Shown: positions 1 through 7,998, numbered from the stretch's first letter. The stretch is 22,392 bases of DNA from JADHLJ01 sp038116915 (GCA_038116915.1 JAYOEU010000059.1:1-22392), one strand, 5' to 3'. Program-made: numbers and translations. Notes: a model not told the origin generated them from the letters alone.

Positions 1-1023
1 CGCGTCCCAAAGGCCGGCCCGCGGCAGCCGCGGCTCGGCATCGGCGAGAACGGCGATATGCTCCAGCAGCTCGGCGCAGCGCCGCCGCTGGAGCCCGTCG
101 GTGGTCGGCCATTGTCCGACATGGACCGCCGAGCGGGAGAGCAAGGTGCGGAACCGCTCCACGGCCTCCGGCTTCGGCGCGGCCACGGCGCGGACCCGGG
201 CGAGCGCCGTCTCGCGCGCGGTGATCCAGGCGTTGATCAGCTTGGGGTGGCCGACCAGGAACGGCGCCATGCCGAGGCCGGTGGCATTGCCGACCCCGAG
301 CGCCCGCTTCAGCCCGTCCGCCATCGGCGTGAAATCAGCCGGGGCGCGGGCCCGGGCGATATGCTCCACCCAGTCGAGACTGAACTGGCGGGCCAGAAAA
401 ACACACAGCATCTCCGCCTGGAACGGCAGGCCGAAAACCCCGGACGCGCGCAGCTGATCGAGATCGGCGAGACCGAACTTGCCGTTGCCATAAACCGCCG
501 TGGTGCGCACCAGATAGCCCACATCGAGAATCTTCGCGCGGTCCGGCTGGCGGCCCCGAGAGAGCGCGTCGACCACGTGCTCGAACAGACGCACGCTCTT
601 GTTAGCGCGGCTGAGAACCAGTTCTCCCGAGGAACAGCGGCCGGCCTCCTGCAACGGGATATTGGCGCGCAGCCGCTCGATCTCGGCCGCGTCGGGCTCG
701 CGCGCGGTCAGGGTGAAAGTGGCATCCCACTTTTCGGCGATGACCCGGTCGGTCCGGTCGGCGGCATCCAGATGATCGGCGAAGACCACAAACCAGAGCG
801 GCGCTTCCGGAGTATCAACCCGGTAAACGGCGGTCCCGATGCCGCCGTCATCGAGATCGAACAGCGGACATTCGATCCGCCAGGTCTCGCGCGCCATGCG
901 GCGGATCAAGGTTCTGGTGAAACTGATCCGCGTCGGGTGGAACGAGCCGACCCGCGCCAGACGCATCACCGTCTCCGGCGCGCGGAGCCGGACCGGGGCG
1001 GATCGGGCCGCCTCGGCGGTCAT
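1..1023 (-). CDS. Conserved-looking hypothetical protein, C-terminus beyond left edge
   Basis: An open minus-strand frame runs without a stop from an ATG at 1021-1023 to the window edge, giving at least 341 residues. The ATG overlaps the TGA of the upstream dipeptidase-like gene in an ATGA arrangement (1020-1023), so the two are probably translationally coupled. The protein begins MTAEAARSAPVRLRAPETVM and includes segments such as GSFHPTRISFTRTLIRRMAR (about 25-45) and LDVGYLVRTTAVYGNGKFGL (about 165-184). It is soluble in appearance, with no signal peptide or membrane segment. I do not recognise a named domain. From memory, proteins of this general kind sit beside dipeptidase-like genes near dimethylglycine or betaine catabolism loci in pseudomonads. 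That link is inference. The reading frame is secure; the function is unknown. Confidence 0.82.
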   Translation of the reverse strand, partial: MTAEAARSAPVRLRAPETVMRLARVGSFHPTRISFTRTLIRRMARETWRIECPLFDLDDGGIGTAVYRVDTPEAPLWFVVFADHLDAADRTDRVIAEKWDATFTLTAREPDAAEIERLRANIPLQEAGRCSSGELVLSRANKSVRLFEHVVDALSRGRQPDRAKILDVGYLVRTTAVYGNGKFGLADLDQLRASGVFGLPFQAEMLCVFLARQFSLDWVEHIARARAPADFTPMADGLKRALGVGNATGLGMAPFLVGHPKLINAWITARETALARVRAVAAPKPEAVERFRTLLSRSAVHVGQWPTTDGLQRRRCAELLEHIAVLADAEPRLPRAGLWDA

Positions 1024-2021
1024 CCCGCCGGTCCGAAATTTTCCTCGAAGAACCGAAGCCAGTTGAGGCCCATCACCTTGGCGACATCCTCGGAGGAAAA
1101 GCCGTGCGCGGCGAGGCCGGCGGCGATATTGCCGAAATCACGGTTGCCGGTAAACCAGGGAACCGGATCCGGCCAGCCGGCATCCGCCGCCGTGCCCTCA
1201 CCGAAATCCAGTGCCTTGCTCCAGCGCCCGTTGCGCATCCACTCGACCACCTCGTCGCCATGGCCCTGCACAAGGTCGGAGCCGATCCCGATACGGTCGA
1301 TGCCCATCAGGTCAGCGGTCCTGGCAATCATCGCGCAGAACTCCTCGAGCGTGCAGGCGGATTTGTCCTTGAGGTGAAACGGATACATCGAAAAGCCGAG
1401 CATGCCGCCGCTCTCGGCCAGCGCCTTCAGCAGATCATCGGTCTTGTTGCGCAGGGCCGGATGCCAGGCTTTCGGATTGGCATGGGTCACGGTGATCGGC
1501 CGCTCCGACAGCTCGATCGCATGAAAGGTCGAGCGCTCGCCGGAATGCGACATGTCGACGACCATGCCGACACGGTTCATCTCACGGATCACCTGTTTGC
1601 CGAAGCGGGTGATGCCGGGATCCTCGTCCTCGTAGCAGCCGGTGGCACAGACGCTCTGGTTGTTGTAGCTGAGCTGCATGAAGCGCACACCGAGCGTATG
1701 CATGATCTCGACCAGGTCGATGTCCTCCTCGATCGGCGAGCAATGCTGAAAGGCGAAGGTGATGGCGGTCTTGTTCTCGGCCTTGGCGCGGCGCACATCG
1801 GCGGCGGTGCGGGCTTGCATGATCAGGTCGCTGTGCCGCTCGAACAGACGGTTCCACTTGCCGATCTCGGACAGAGTCTCGCGCGCGGTCTCCCAATAGA
1901 CGATCGTGACATTGACGCAGGTCACCCCGCCGTCGCGCATCTCCTGGAAGATCGAGCGGTCCCACTTGGCGTATTGCGCGCCGTCGATGATGAAACCGTC
2001 ATAGGGTTGGGGCGTGGTCAT
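1020..2021 (-). CDS. M19 (renal dipeptidase-like) family protein with degenerate metal site
   Basis: The 333-residue protein has the peptidase M19 TIM-barrel layout: LGVRFMQLSYNNQ (110-122), VVDMSHSGERS (154-164), ITVTHANPKAWHPALRNKTDD (176-196) and RIGIGSDL (243-250). Two histidines matching the second metal site are kept (H159, H180), as is D249. The usual N-terminal HxD metal pair (DGHND in classical members) reads DGAQY here (residues 13-17). The bridging glutamate of the VEGG motif appears replaced by Q92 in FQHC. Classical dipeptide hydrolysis with two zinc ions is therefore doubtful. A GAGG ribosome site lies 8 bases before the ATG. The gene starts 32 bp after the DUF547 gene and overlaps the next gene by 4 bp, so the three look like one operon. 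Related proteins neighbour dimethylglycine catabolism genes in Pseudomonas (from memory). Confidence 0.88.
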   Translation of the reverse strand: MTTPQPYDGFIIDGAQYAKWDRSIFQEMRDGGVTCVNVTIVYWETARETLSEIGKWNRLFERHSDLIMQARTAADVRRAKAENKTAITFAFQHCSPIEEDIDLVEIMHTLGVRFMQLSYNNQSVCATGCYEDEDPGITRFGKQVIREMNRVGMVVDMSHSGERSTFHAIELSERPITVTHANPKAWHPALRNKTDDLLKALAESGGMLGFSMYPFHLKDKSACTLEEFCAMIARTADLMGIDRIGIGSDLVQGHGDEVVEWMRNGRWSKALDFGEGTAADAGWPDPVPWFTGNRDFGNIAAGLAAHGFSSEDVAKVMGLNWLRFFEENFGPAG

Positions 2022-2053
2022 GCGGTAGCCTCGGCTGTGGGGCGCGGGCCGGC

Positions 2054-2881
2054 TCAGCTCGCGTCGTTCAGCCTCCAGTCATAGGCGACATCGGTGATCT
2101 TGCCAATCGGGGCGAGCGCGGCCCGGAGCTCGGGCGAGGCGAAACGCAGGATGTGCCGGAAAACCGCGTCGTCGGTCCCGCCGAAATCACCGTAAAACCA
2201 GTCGTAGATCCGGGACGCCGTGACCTGGCCGCCATTGATCCGAATTCCGCGCGGGCTGTTGATGAAGGCCGCCGCCGCCCGGTTCAGGCGGTCGTCCAGC
2301 GACGCGGCGGTATAGGCCTCGCCCGCCAGGTTCGGACAGCCGATCGAGGCGCAATTGAGCGCGTAATGCACGCGGGGATCGCGCCAGATCGGCCGGATGA
2401 TCCGGTGTTCGATGTCATTGAGGCTGATCTCCTCGCCCTCGATGGTGATCAGTTTCGCGTCCCAAGGACCGGACGCCAGGAAACCGGATGACAGCTTGAT
2501 GTCCTTGATCGAGGCGACGGGATAATGCTCCAGCACGACGCGGACGGTCAGGGCGTTGTAGAGATTGATCCAATAGGCAAGCTGCTCGGCGCGCGCATGG
2601 CGGCTTATCGCGGTCGCGGACAGCACCTTGATATACCCGTCCAGCACCGCCCGGTCATCGGCTCCGACCGCGGCATAGCGCAACCCGGTCGATCCGTCCG
2701 GGGCGGCTACCAAATGGCGTGCAAGGAAGCCGTTCCAGGCCTCATGGTCGATGGTCGCGGTGGCGGCTGGATCGTGTGCCGCCCAGCGCTCCCAAAGCTC
2801 CGCGCCCGGTGCGAGAAACCGCTCCAGTGTCGCGAAACCGGAACAGAGGATCAGCGCCGCGACGGGAACGATCACCCGCAT
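2054..2881 (-). CDS. DUF547 domain protein, probably exported or membrane-anchored
   Basis: This protein of 275 residues carries the DUF547 hallmark YALNCASIGCPNLAGEAY, together with AEQLAYWINLYNALTVRVVLEH and a tryptophan/tyrosine-rich end (ASRIYDWFYGDF). The chosen ATG (2879-2881) gives MRVIVPVAALILCSGFATL, a short hydrophobic N-terminus that fits a signal peptide or anchor, so the domain should act in the periplasm. The frame stays open up to a TTG at 2981-2983, which would add 34 basic residues; neither start has a strong Shine-Dalgarno, so the start is uncertain. DUF547 has no settled biochemical role. It is the first gene of a minus-strand set with the dipeptidase-like gene 32 bp downstream. 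Confidence 0.85.
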   Translation of the reverse strand: MRVIVPVAALILCSGFATLERFLAPGAELWERWAAHDPAATATIDHEAWNGFLARHLVAAPDGSTGLRYAAVGADDRAVLDGYIKVLSATAISRHARAEQLAYWINLYNALTVRVVLEHYPVASIKDIKLSSGFLASGPWDAKLITIEGEEISLNDIEHRIIRPIWRDPRVHYALNCASIGCPNLAGEAYTAASLDDRLNRAAAAFINSPRGIRINGGQVTASRIYDWFYGDFGGTDDAVFRHILRFASPELRAALAPIGKITDVAYDWRLNDAS

Positions 2882-3009
2882 CGCCAACCGGCCGGCGGCG
2901 CGGTGGAAAGAGCGCGTTTTCCGCTTTGCTGTTTGGTGGACCGGCACGTGGTTCCGGATTCCTATGGCGTTTTGCTGTGACAAAGGCTCACGCTAGAGCT
3001 TTGCCGAAC

Positions 3010-3039
3010 CGTCGCCCCGGCCTCCGCCAGGGCGACCGT
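3010..3039. repeat. Compact palindromic copy of the REP-like repeat
   Basis: Positions 3011-3036 read GTCGCCC-C-GGC-ctcc-GCC-A-GGGCGAC, an imperfect hairpin with 10 paired positions and one C/A mismatch around a 4-base loop. Its right half (GCCAGGGCGAC) matches the conserved core of the paired repeats at 8785, 11300 and 20093. It lies in the gap between the DUF547 gene and the hydroxylase gene. Confidence 0.6.
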
Positions 3040-3090
3040 GGAGTTGCGGTGGCCGAAATGGAAACTGGTTCCGATGGCCGCGATTTGGTC

Positions 3091-3861
3091 CTACTCCGCC
3101 GGCACGGGACCTGTCGAGGCTTCGAACGGCGTGCGCGGACGGGAGCGCAGATCAGACTTCAGATGCTTGGTGCTGTAGCCGTTAAACAAATGGCCAAGCA
3201 GCCCGCGGTCGAGATCGGAGGTGCCGAACAGCCAGTCGGCGATCGGGAAGGTGAGGTTCATGTTCACCTCCATCATCAGGCTTTTGTTGTGATGCGCCAC
3301 ATGATGGCGCCGCAGGGTGTTGATGAAGGGCATGTTGCGCACGAAGGCATTCTCGTCCACGTGGCAGCAGAAATGCATGAACTCGTACGTCAGGTACATG
3401 CCGACGGTGGTGCAGATGAACAGCCAGCCGACATTCCAGCCGAAGAGATAGCCGAACACCGCCACACCCGGCAGCGACATCATCATGAAGATCACCAGCG
3501 CGTAGGGCGGGAAGACGGTGACCCGCCAATCCTCGTGATCCCGGAAACGGACCTCCTCGTCGGTGAAGAACTGGTGATGGTTCAGGGTGTGCCGCTCGTA
3601 GATCGCACGCAGGCCGGTCACGTTGATCCGGCGGTGCATGACATGCTTGTGCAGGAACCACTCGAAGATGTTACAGACCACGATGGTCGCCGGGATGATC
3701 AGCCACTCGTACCACTGAACATTCGAGATATGCTGGGTGAAGATCCACATCGCGGTGAAGCCAATGGCGTAAATCACCGCGATATGGACATAGCCATTGT
3801 ACCAGCCGTCGATCTTGGCCCGATATCCCTTCCGGAACTCGATTTGCCGTTCGCTCATCAT
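3091..3861 (-). CDS. Membrane fatty-acid hydroxylase / sterol desaturase family protein
   Basis: A 256-residue integral membrane protein with histidine clusters typical of the di-iron fatty-acid hydroxylase superfamily: HKHVMH (71-76), HTLNHH (91-96), HFCCH (163-167) and HHVAHH (186-191). These would ligate two irons at the cytoplasmic face. Hydrophobic stretches at about 24-44, 52-68, 117-157 place the clusters between membrane spans. The family hydroxylates or desaturates lipid substrates with O2; the substrate here cannot be read from the sequence. The ATG at 3859-3861 (MMSERQ) has a GGGAG ribosome site 8 bases upstream. A candidate promoter lies 61-88 bp upstream. It is monocistronic or follows the small gene at 3968-4156 with a 106 bp gap. 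Confidence 0.9.
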   Translation of the reverse strand: MMSERQIEFRKGYRAKIDGWYNGYVHIAVIYAIGFTAMWIFTQHISNVQWYEWLIIPATIVVCNIFEWFLHKHVMHRRINVTGLRAIYERHTLNHHQFFTDEEVRFRDHEDWRVTVFPPYALVIFMMMSLPGVAVFGYLFGWNVGWLFICTTVGMYLTYEFMHFCCHVDENAFVRNMPFINTLRRHHVAHHNKSLMMEVNMNLTFPIADWLFGTSDLDRGLLGHLFNGYSTKHLKSDLRSRPRTPFEASTGPVPAE

Positions 3862-3921
3862 GGTACGGATCTCCCGTTTCCAGGCCTCGGCGCCGATGGC
3901 GCGGATGGTGAAGGATTTACG

Positions 3922-3949
3922 GACATAGTAACGGCTTGCGCGGCGTCAA
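3922..3949 (-). promoter_or_regulatory. Candidate sigma70-type promoter for the hydroxylase gene
   Basis: On the minus strand, TTGACG (3949-3944) is followed after 16 bases by TATGTC (3927-3922). The -35 is a good match, the -10 is weaker. It ends 60 bp before the ATG at 3861, in a stretch less GC-rich than its surroundings. Confidence 0.35.
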
Positions 3950-3967
3950 TCCACGGTAAATTAAGGA

Positions 3968-4156
3968 TCAGCCGCAGCGGCGGCAGCGAACCTTCTTGAA
4001 GATCTCATCCCAGTCGCCCTCCATCGCCGCGTAGTCCAGCAGGCATCTCAGCGCCTTGGATTCGTCGGGCAGGCCGTAGCGTTCCGCAATCCGGCCGAGC
4101 ATGGCATGAGAATCGGGCTTCACTTCATAGGCGAGCTTGACATTGGGCATGGCCAT
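3968..4156 (-). CDS. Small helical protein with C-terminal CxxC (62 aa)
   Basis: The protein reads MAMPNVKLAYEVKPDS at its start and ends FKKVRCRRCG. The start is set by GGAG at 4169-4166, nine bases before the ATG at 4156; upstream in-frame TTG and ATG codons (4177, 4165) are less well placed. The middle (MLGRIAERYGLPDESKALRCLLDYA, about 19-43) looks like two helices and recalls a ribbon-helix-helix or similar small regulator, but I do not assign one. C58 and C61 at the tail could bind a metal or be redox-active; only C38 is otherwise available. It lies just downstream of the TRAP terminator. I believe short proteins of this form occur in other proteobacteria, without a known role. Confidence 0.68.
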   Translation of the reverse strand: MAMPNVKLAYEVKPDSHAMLGRIAERYGLPDESKALRCLLDYAAMEGDWDEIFKKVRCRRCG

Positions 4157-4189
4157 GGGCGGCATCTCCGGTTGCAAGGGTTAAGGCCC

Positions 4190-4224
4190 GGAAACAAAGG
4201 AGCGCCCGTCAAGGGCGCTCCTCC
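4190..4224 (-). terminator. Intrinsic terminator after the TRAP permease genes
   Basis: A perfect 10-bp stem AGGAGCGCCC / GGGCGCTCCT (4198-4207 and 4213-4222) with a 5-base loop is followed, in minus-strand reading, by TTTGTTT. It starts 27 bp after the DctM stop and ends before the small gene at 4156. Confidence 0.85.
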
Positions 4225-4248
4225 GCAACCGGCGTTCGATAGGCGGCC

Positions 4249-5568
4249 TCAGCCGTCGAACAGGACTCTCGGCAGCCAAAGCGCCAGGTCCGGGAAGGCC
4301 ATGACCAGGCCGAGACAGACGAACTCCGCCAGGATGAACGGCACGACGCCCCGGTACATGTCCCCGAGGGAGATCTCCGGCGGACTGATGCCGCGCAGAT
4401 AGAAGATCGCCGGGGCCATCGGCGGGGTCAGGTAGCTGGTCTGGATCACCACCAGGAACATGATGCAGAACCAGACATCATCCACGCCCATGGAGCGTAG
4501 CACCGCGATCGCGACCGGAATGATGATCAGGATGATCGAGATCAGGTCCAGCACGAAACCAGCCAAGAAGGCGATCAGCATCAGGATCAGCATGGTCGAC
4601 CAGGGGCCGAGATTGGCCGCTTCCAAGAGATCGCTGACGGCGCTGATGCCGCCCAGGGCGACGAAGACGCCGGCGAACATGGTGCCGCCCAACAGAATGG
4701 TAAGGATCATCGCGGTGACCTGCAGGGTCTTCAGGAACGCTTCCTGCAGGGTCGCCAGATTGAACGCACCATAGATCATCGTCATGATCACCGTGCCGAT
4801 CGCCCCCATGGCGGCGGCCTCGGTCGGTGTCGCCAGACCCAGCATGATGGTGCCGAGAACCGCGAAGATCAGCACCAGAGGCGGCACCAGGGCGGTCGCG
4901 GTGACGTAGAGCTTCTGCAAGAACGGCGGATCATTCTCGTCCGGCGGCAGGGCCGGTCCATCCTGCGGGCGAACGATACAGCGGCCCATGATGTAAACGA
5001 TATAGAGCGCGGCGAGGATCAGGCCGGGCAACAGCATGCCGGCAAAGAGATCACCGACCGAAACGTCGGCGACCGGCCCCAGAATGACCACGACAACCGA
5101 AGGCGGGATGATCGTGCCGAGCGAGCCGCCGGCGCAGATCGTTCCGGAAATCAGTCCCTTGTCATAGGCGTAACGCAGCATCACCGGGATCGCCAAAAGG
5201 CCGACGACGGACTCGGTGGCGCCGACCACGCCGCTGGCGGCCGCGAAAACCACGCAGAGCAGCACCGTGCCGACCGCGAGACCGCCGGGCAGGCGCCGTG
5301 TCCACAGATGGATCGCCTCGAACAGCTTCTCGGCAATGCCGGAACGCTCCAGCATCGAGCCCATGAAAATGAACAGCGGCACCGCCGCCAGAACATAATA
5401 CGAGGCGACATCGTCAACCTTGGCGACAAGCTGATGCACCAGATTGAATTCGAAACGGTAGAGCCCGAAGGCGACGGCGACACCCATCAGCGAGAATGCT
5501 ACCGGGAACCCGATGAAGATGCAGATCATCAACGCCGGGAACATCAAAAGGCCAATACCCAGAGTCAT
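4249..5568 (-). CDS. dctM: TRAP transporter large permease (DctM type)
   Basis: A 439-residue, highly hydrophobic protein with the TRAP large-permease layout. Diagnostic segments are FIGFPVAFSLMGVA near the N-terminus, PLFIFMGSMLERSGIAEKLF (about 64-83), GGSLGTIIPPSVVVVILG and GLATPTEAAAMGAIG in the middle. About 12 membrane spans are expected. This subunit carries the sodium-coupled transport pathway in the inner membrane, working with the small permease and a periplasmic binding protein. The ATG overlaps the small-permease TGA by 4 bp (5565-5568), so translation is coupled. A strong terminator follows. The substrate is not readable; the binding protein that would define it is not in this window. 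Confidence 0.95.
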   Translation of the reverse strand: MTLGIGLLMFPALMICIFIGFPVAFSLMGVAVAFGLYRFEFNLVHQLVAKVDDVASYYVLAAVPLFIFMGSMLERSGIAEKLFEAIHLWTRRLPGGLAVGTVLLCVVFAAASGVVGATESVVGLLAIPVMLRYAYDKGLISGTICAGGSLGTIIPPSVVVVILGPVADVSVGDLFAGMLLPGLILAALYIVYIMGRCIVRPQDGPALPPDENDPPFLQKLYVTATALVPPLVLIFAVLGTIMLGLATPTEAAAMGAIGTVIMTMIYGAFNLATLQEAFLKTLQVTAMILTILLGGTMFAGVFVALGGISAVSDLLEAANLGPWSTMLILMLIAFLAGFVLDLISIILIIIPVAIAVLRSMGVDDVWFCIMFLVVIQTSYLTPPMAPAIFYLRGISPPEISLGDMYRGVVPFILAEFVCLGLVMAFPDLALWLPRVLFDG

Positions 5569-6107
5569 CCCGTGGCCTCCTCGGTCGCGCCAAAGCCATA
5601 TTGAGCGATATCAATCCCTTGCAGGATCATGATGTTCTTTATCAGTTCGGCGAGCCCTTGCAGGGTCAGCGACGCGAACCCGATGACCCAGACAAAGCGG
5701 AATGGCCAGATGACCGGGTTCCATGCGGATTCGCCGGAAACCTCACCCGCGTCATAGGCCTCGACCGCATATTCGTAGAGGCCGAAGGTCACCCAGGCGC
5801 AGACCGGAAGCATCAGGAAGAGGTATCCGAGCGTGTTCACCGTCGCCTTGCCCTTGAGCGACATCTGGTCATAGAGGAAATCGACCCGGATATGTCCGCC
5901 TTGGCGCAGGCAGTATCCCATGCCGAACATGTAGGTCGTGCCGGCCAGCATATAGCCGACCTCGTAAGCCCAGAAAGTCGGCGCATCCAGGAAATGGCGC
6001 GACATCACCTCGTAAACCATCGATAGAATGAGCGGCGCCATGATCAGCGCCCCCAACCACCCTATCGTCATCGAAATACGTTCGATGAGCCGGACAATTC
6101 CTACCAT
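5565..6107 (-). CDS. dctQ: TRAP transporter small permease (DctQ type)
   Basis: A 180-residue protein with four predicted membrane spans (about 12-32, 45-67, 86-108, 133-155), the usual size and topology of the TRAP small permease. Segments FWAYEVGYMLAGTTYMFGM, LRQGGHIRVDFLYDQMS and SAWNPVIWPFRFVWVIGF are characteristic of the DctQ family. The ATG at 6105-6107 has a GAGG site six bases upstream. It is the first gene of a two-gene dctQM unit. The expected partner dctP is absent: the 322 bp upstream contain no gene, and the next gene is divergent in function (sfsA). Confidence 0.93.
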   Translation of the reverse strand: MVGIVRLIERISMTIGWLGALIMAPLILSMVYEVMSRHFLDAPTFWAYEVGYMLAGTTYMFGMGYCLRQGGHIRVDFLYDQMSLKGKATVNTLGYLFLMLPVCAWVTFGLYEYAVEAYDAGEVSGESAWNPVIWPFRFVWVIGFASLTLQGLAELIKNIMILQGIDIAQYGFGATEEATG

Positions 6108-6429
6108 CTCGGCCTCATTTCCCTTGCAAGTGGGTTTGCGGCGGCAAGCCGGAAGGCATCACCACCGGGTTTCATCCTCTGCTGCGGGATCAAACGCTCA
6201 ACGCTTGGCCAAGTGCCGACACGACCACCGTGCCGACGGTCAAGACATGTCACGTTAAGCCGAACCCCCGTTCCCTATCCTACGCGCGGCTTTTCTTTTG
6301 CGTCTTTCGAAAGCCTTCCCCACCATTTCGGCGGACCGCGTTCCGAAGTGTGCCGTTTTCAAGGGCCGTGGGTCAACAGGCGCATCCGCCGGAAGCGGAA
6401 CCCATCATCTGGGGGATGAATGGGCACCC
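6108..6429. other. Gene-free gap between sfsA and dctQ
   Basis: No convincing gene was found here. The part near 6401-6424 holds a weak hairpin after sfsA. No strong promoter for dctQ could be picked, although the transcript should start in this gap. Confidence 0.5.
6401..6424 (-). terminator. Weak hairpin downstream of sfsA
   Basis: CCCATCATC (6401-6409) pairs with GATGaATGGG (6415-6424) with one bulged base and a 5-base loop, starting 6 bp past the sfsA stop. No T-run follows, so it may be a 3' end stabiliser rather than an intrinsic terminator. Confidence 0.3.
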
Positions 6430-7143
6430 TCAGTCGAGGTCGAGTTGCAAAGCCCGCCGCACGGTGATCGCCTCCGTGCTGATCTCGGTATCGACGCACA
6501 AGGCCTCGACCCCAGCGGCCATGGCGCGGGACAGCGCGGCCGCATAGGCCGGGTCGATGTCACCGGCGATGCAGAACCGGTCACAATCCATGCGCTGGAC
6601 CAGATAGACCATGACCGCCCGGTCGCCGGCGCGGACCTGGTTCGCCATCTCCTCCAGATGCCGGGCGCCCCGCGCGGTGACCGAGTCCGGAAACTCCGCC
6701 GCGCCCGGATTGGGTCCGTCGTCGCGCTTCAGGTGCACATTCTTGATCTCGACCCAGCAGCGACCCCGGTCGGGGTCTTCCAGCAGGATATCGATGCGGG
6801 ATTTCTCGCCGTACTTCACCTCGCGCCTGAGAGACGCATAGCCGGCCAGCGCCGGGATCCCGCCGGCGGCAATGGCTTCGGCGACGATGGTGTTGGGGTG
6901 GCCGGTATTGATGCCGACCAGTCCGCTTGGCGTCTCGATCAGCTCGAAGGTGTAGGCGAGCTTGCGCTTCGGATTGTCGGACCGGGACAGCCAGACCCGT
7001 GATCCCGGGTCCTGCAACCCGGTCATCGCGCCGGGGTTCGGACAATGCGCGGTGATCTCCTCGCCGCTATCGAGACGCACGTCCGCGAGAAAGCGCTTGT
7101 AGCGCTTGATCAGCCGTCCGGAGTGAAGCGGGGGCAGTTGCAT
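6430..7143 (-). CDS. sfsA: SfsA family DNA-binding / sugar fermentation stimulation protein
   Basis: This 237-residue protein matches SfsA in length and motifs. The N-terminal part (GRLIKRYKRFLADVRLDSGE...AHCPNPGAMTGL, 9-43) is the OB-like region. The C-terminal half has the nuclease-like core with D118 in SRIDILLED and E132/K134 in CWVEIKNVHL, the D...ExK arrangement of the PD-(D/E)XK fold. SfsA was named for stimulating maltose metabolism in E. coli; its biochemical action is still unclear. The start ATG (7141-7143, MQLPPLHSGRL) gives the usual length; the frame stays open far upstream, but only as an antisense shadow of the next genes. It is divergent from the CinA-like gene with a 66 bp gap. 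Confidence 0.92.
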   Translation of the reverse strand: MQLPPLHSGRLIKRYKRFLADVRLDSGEEITAHCPNPGAMTGLQDPGSRVWLSRSDNPKRKLAYTFELIETPSGLVGINTGHPNTIVAEAIAAGGIPALAGYASLRREVKYGEKSRIDILLEDPDRGRCWVEIKNVHLKRDDGPNPGAAEFPDSVTARGARHLEEMANQVRAGDRAVMVYLVQRMDCDRFCIAGDIDPAYAAALSRAMAAGVEALCVDTEISTEAITVRRALQLDLD

Positions 7144-7209
7144 GGCCGGGTCCGATGGGCGATGGTTCCGCCCTGTTCTACCCCGCCGAACCATGCGAAG
7201 AAACCGCTC

Positions 7210-7998
7210 ATGCCAAACGAGACATCTGCTTCGATGGCCGGTGACGCGATCGTCACCGCCGCCTTCATCATCATCGGCGACGAGATCCTGTCCGGCCGCA
7301 CCAAGGACGCCAATCTCGGCTTCATCGCCGACGAACTTGTCGAGGCCGGGATCCGTCTGAAGGAAGTCCGGGTGGTGAGCGACGACGAGGACGAGATCAT
7401 CGCCTCGGTCCGGGCGCTGAGCGAGAAATACAATTACGTCTTCACATCGGGCGGGATCGGGCCGACCCACGACGACATCACCTGCGATTCCGTCGCCAAG
7501 GCCTTCAATCTCGGGGTCTCGCACCATCCGGAGGCGGTGAAACGGATGCGCGCCCATGCCGGCAATGTGGGCGTCGACCTGAACGAGGCCCGCATGCGCA
7601 TGGCGCGCACCCCCGACGGCGCCGGCCTGATCCTGAACCCGGTCTCCGCCGCGCCCGGCTTTACGGTCGGCAATGTCCATGTCATGGCCGGCGTGCCGCG
7701 GATCTTTCAGGCCATGGTCAAGGAATTGCTGCCGACCCTGAGGGGCGGGGCAAAGGTGCTGTCGCTCGCCATCTCCTCCAATCTCGGCGAGGGCAAGGTG
7801 GCGACCGGGCTCGGCGAGATCCAGGGCCGCTATCCCGACATCGCGATCGGCAGCTATCCCTATTTCCGGGCCGGCAACTACGGCACCACCCTGGTGCTGC
7901 GCGGCACCGACATCGAGGTTCTGAAACGCGCCGCCGAGGAGGTCCGCGCGCTGATCCGCGGCGAGGGCGGGGTGCCGACGGACGTGGAGGGTGGGTGA
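7210..7998 (+). CDS. CinA-like (MoCF-biosynth domain) competence/damage-inducible protein A, short form
   Basis: A 262-residue protein made of one molybdopterin-binding-like domain. Key segments are IIIGDEILSGRTKDANLGFIA (20-40), VFTSGGIGPTHDDITCDSVAKAF (77-99) and VHVMAGVPRIFQAMV. The C-terminal nicotinamide-nucleotide amidase domain of full CinA is missing, as is common for the short COG1058 proteins in alphaproteobacteria. Short members are linked to NMN or ADP-ribose pyrophosphatase activity in related systems; activity here is inferred. The ATG at 7210 (MPNETSAS) was chosen because earlier in-frame codons fall within the sfsA start region; an internal ATG at 7234 is possible. The stop abuts the ATG of the crotonase gene, so the two form an operon. 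Confidence 0.87.
   Translation: MPNETSASMAGDAIVTAAFIIIGDEILSGRTKDANLGFIADELVEAGIRLKEVRVVSDDEDEIIASVRALSEKYNYVFTSGGIGPTHDDITCDSVAKAFNLGVSHHPEAVKRMRAHAGNVGVDLNEARMRMARTPDGAGLILNPVSAAPGFTVGNVHVMAGVPRIFQAMVKELLPTLRGGAKVLSLAISSNLGEGKVATGLGEIQGRYPDIAIGSYPYFRAGNYGTTLVLRGTDIEVLKRAAEEVRALIRGEGGVPTDVEGG

Noticed and set aside
58..1377. Plus-strand frame of 439 codons over the left-edge genes
   Set aside because: It is antisense to two minus-strand genes with an ATGA coupling and M19 motifs, and its composition is that of a shadow frame.
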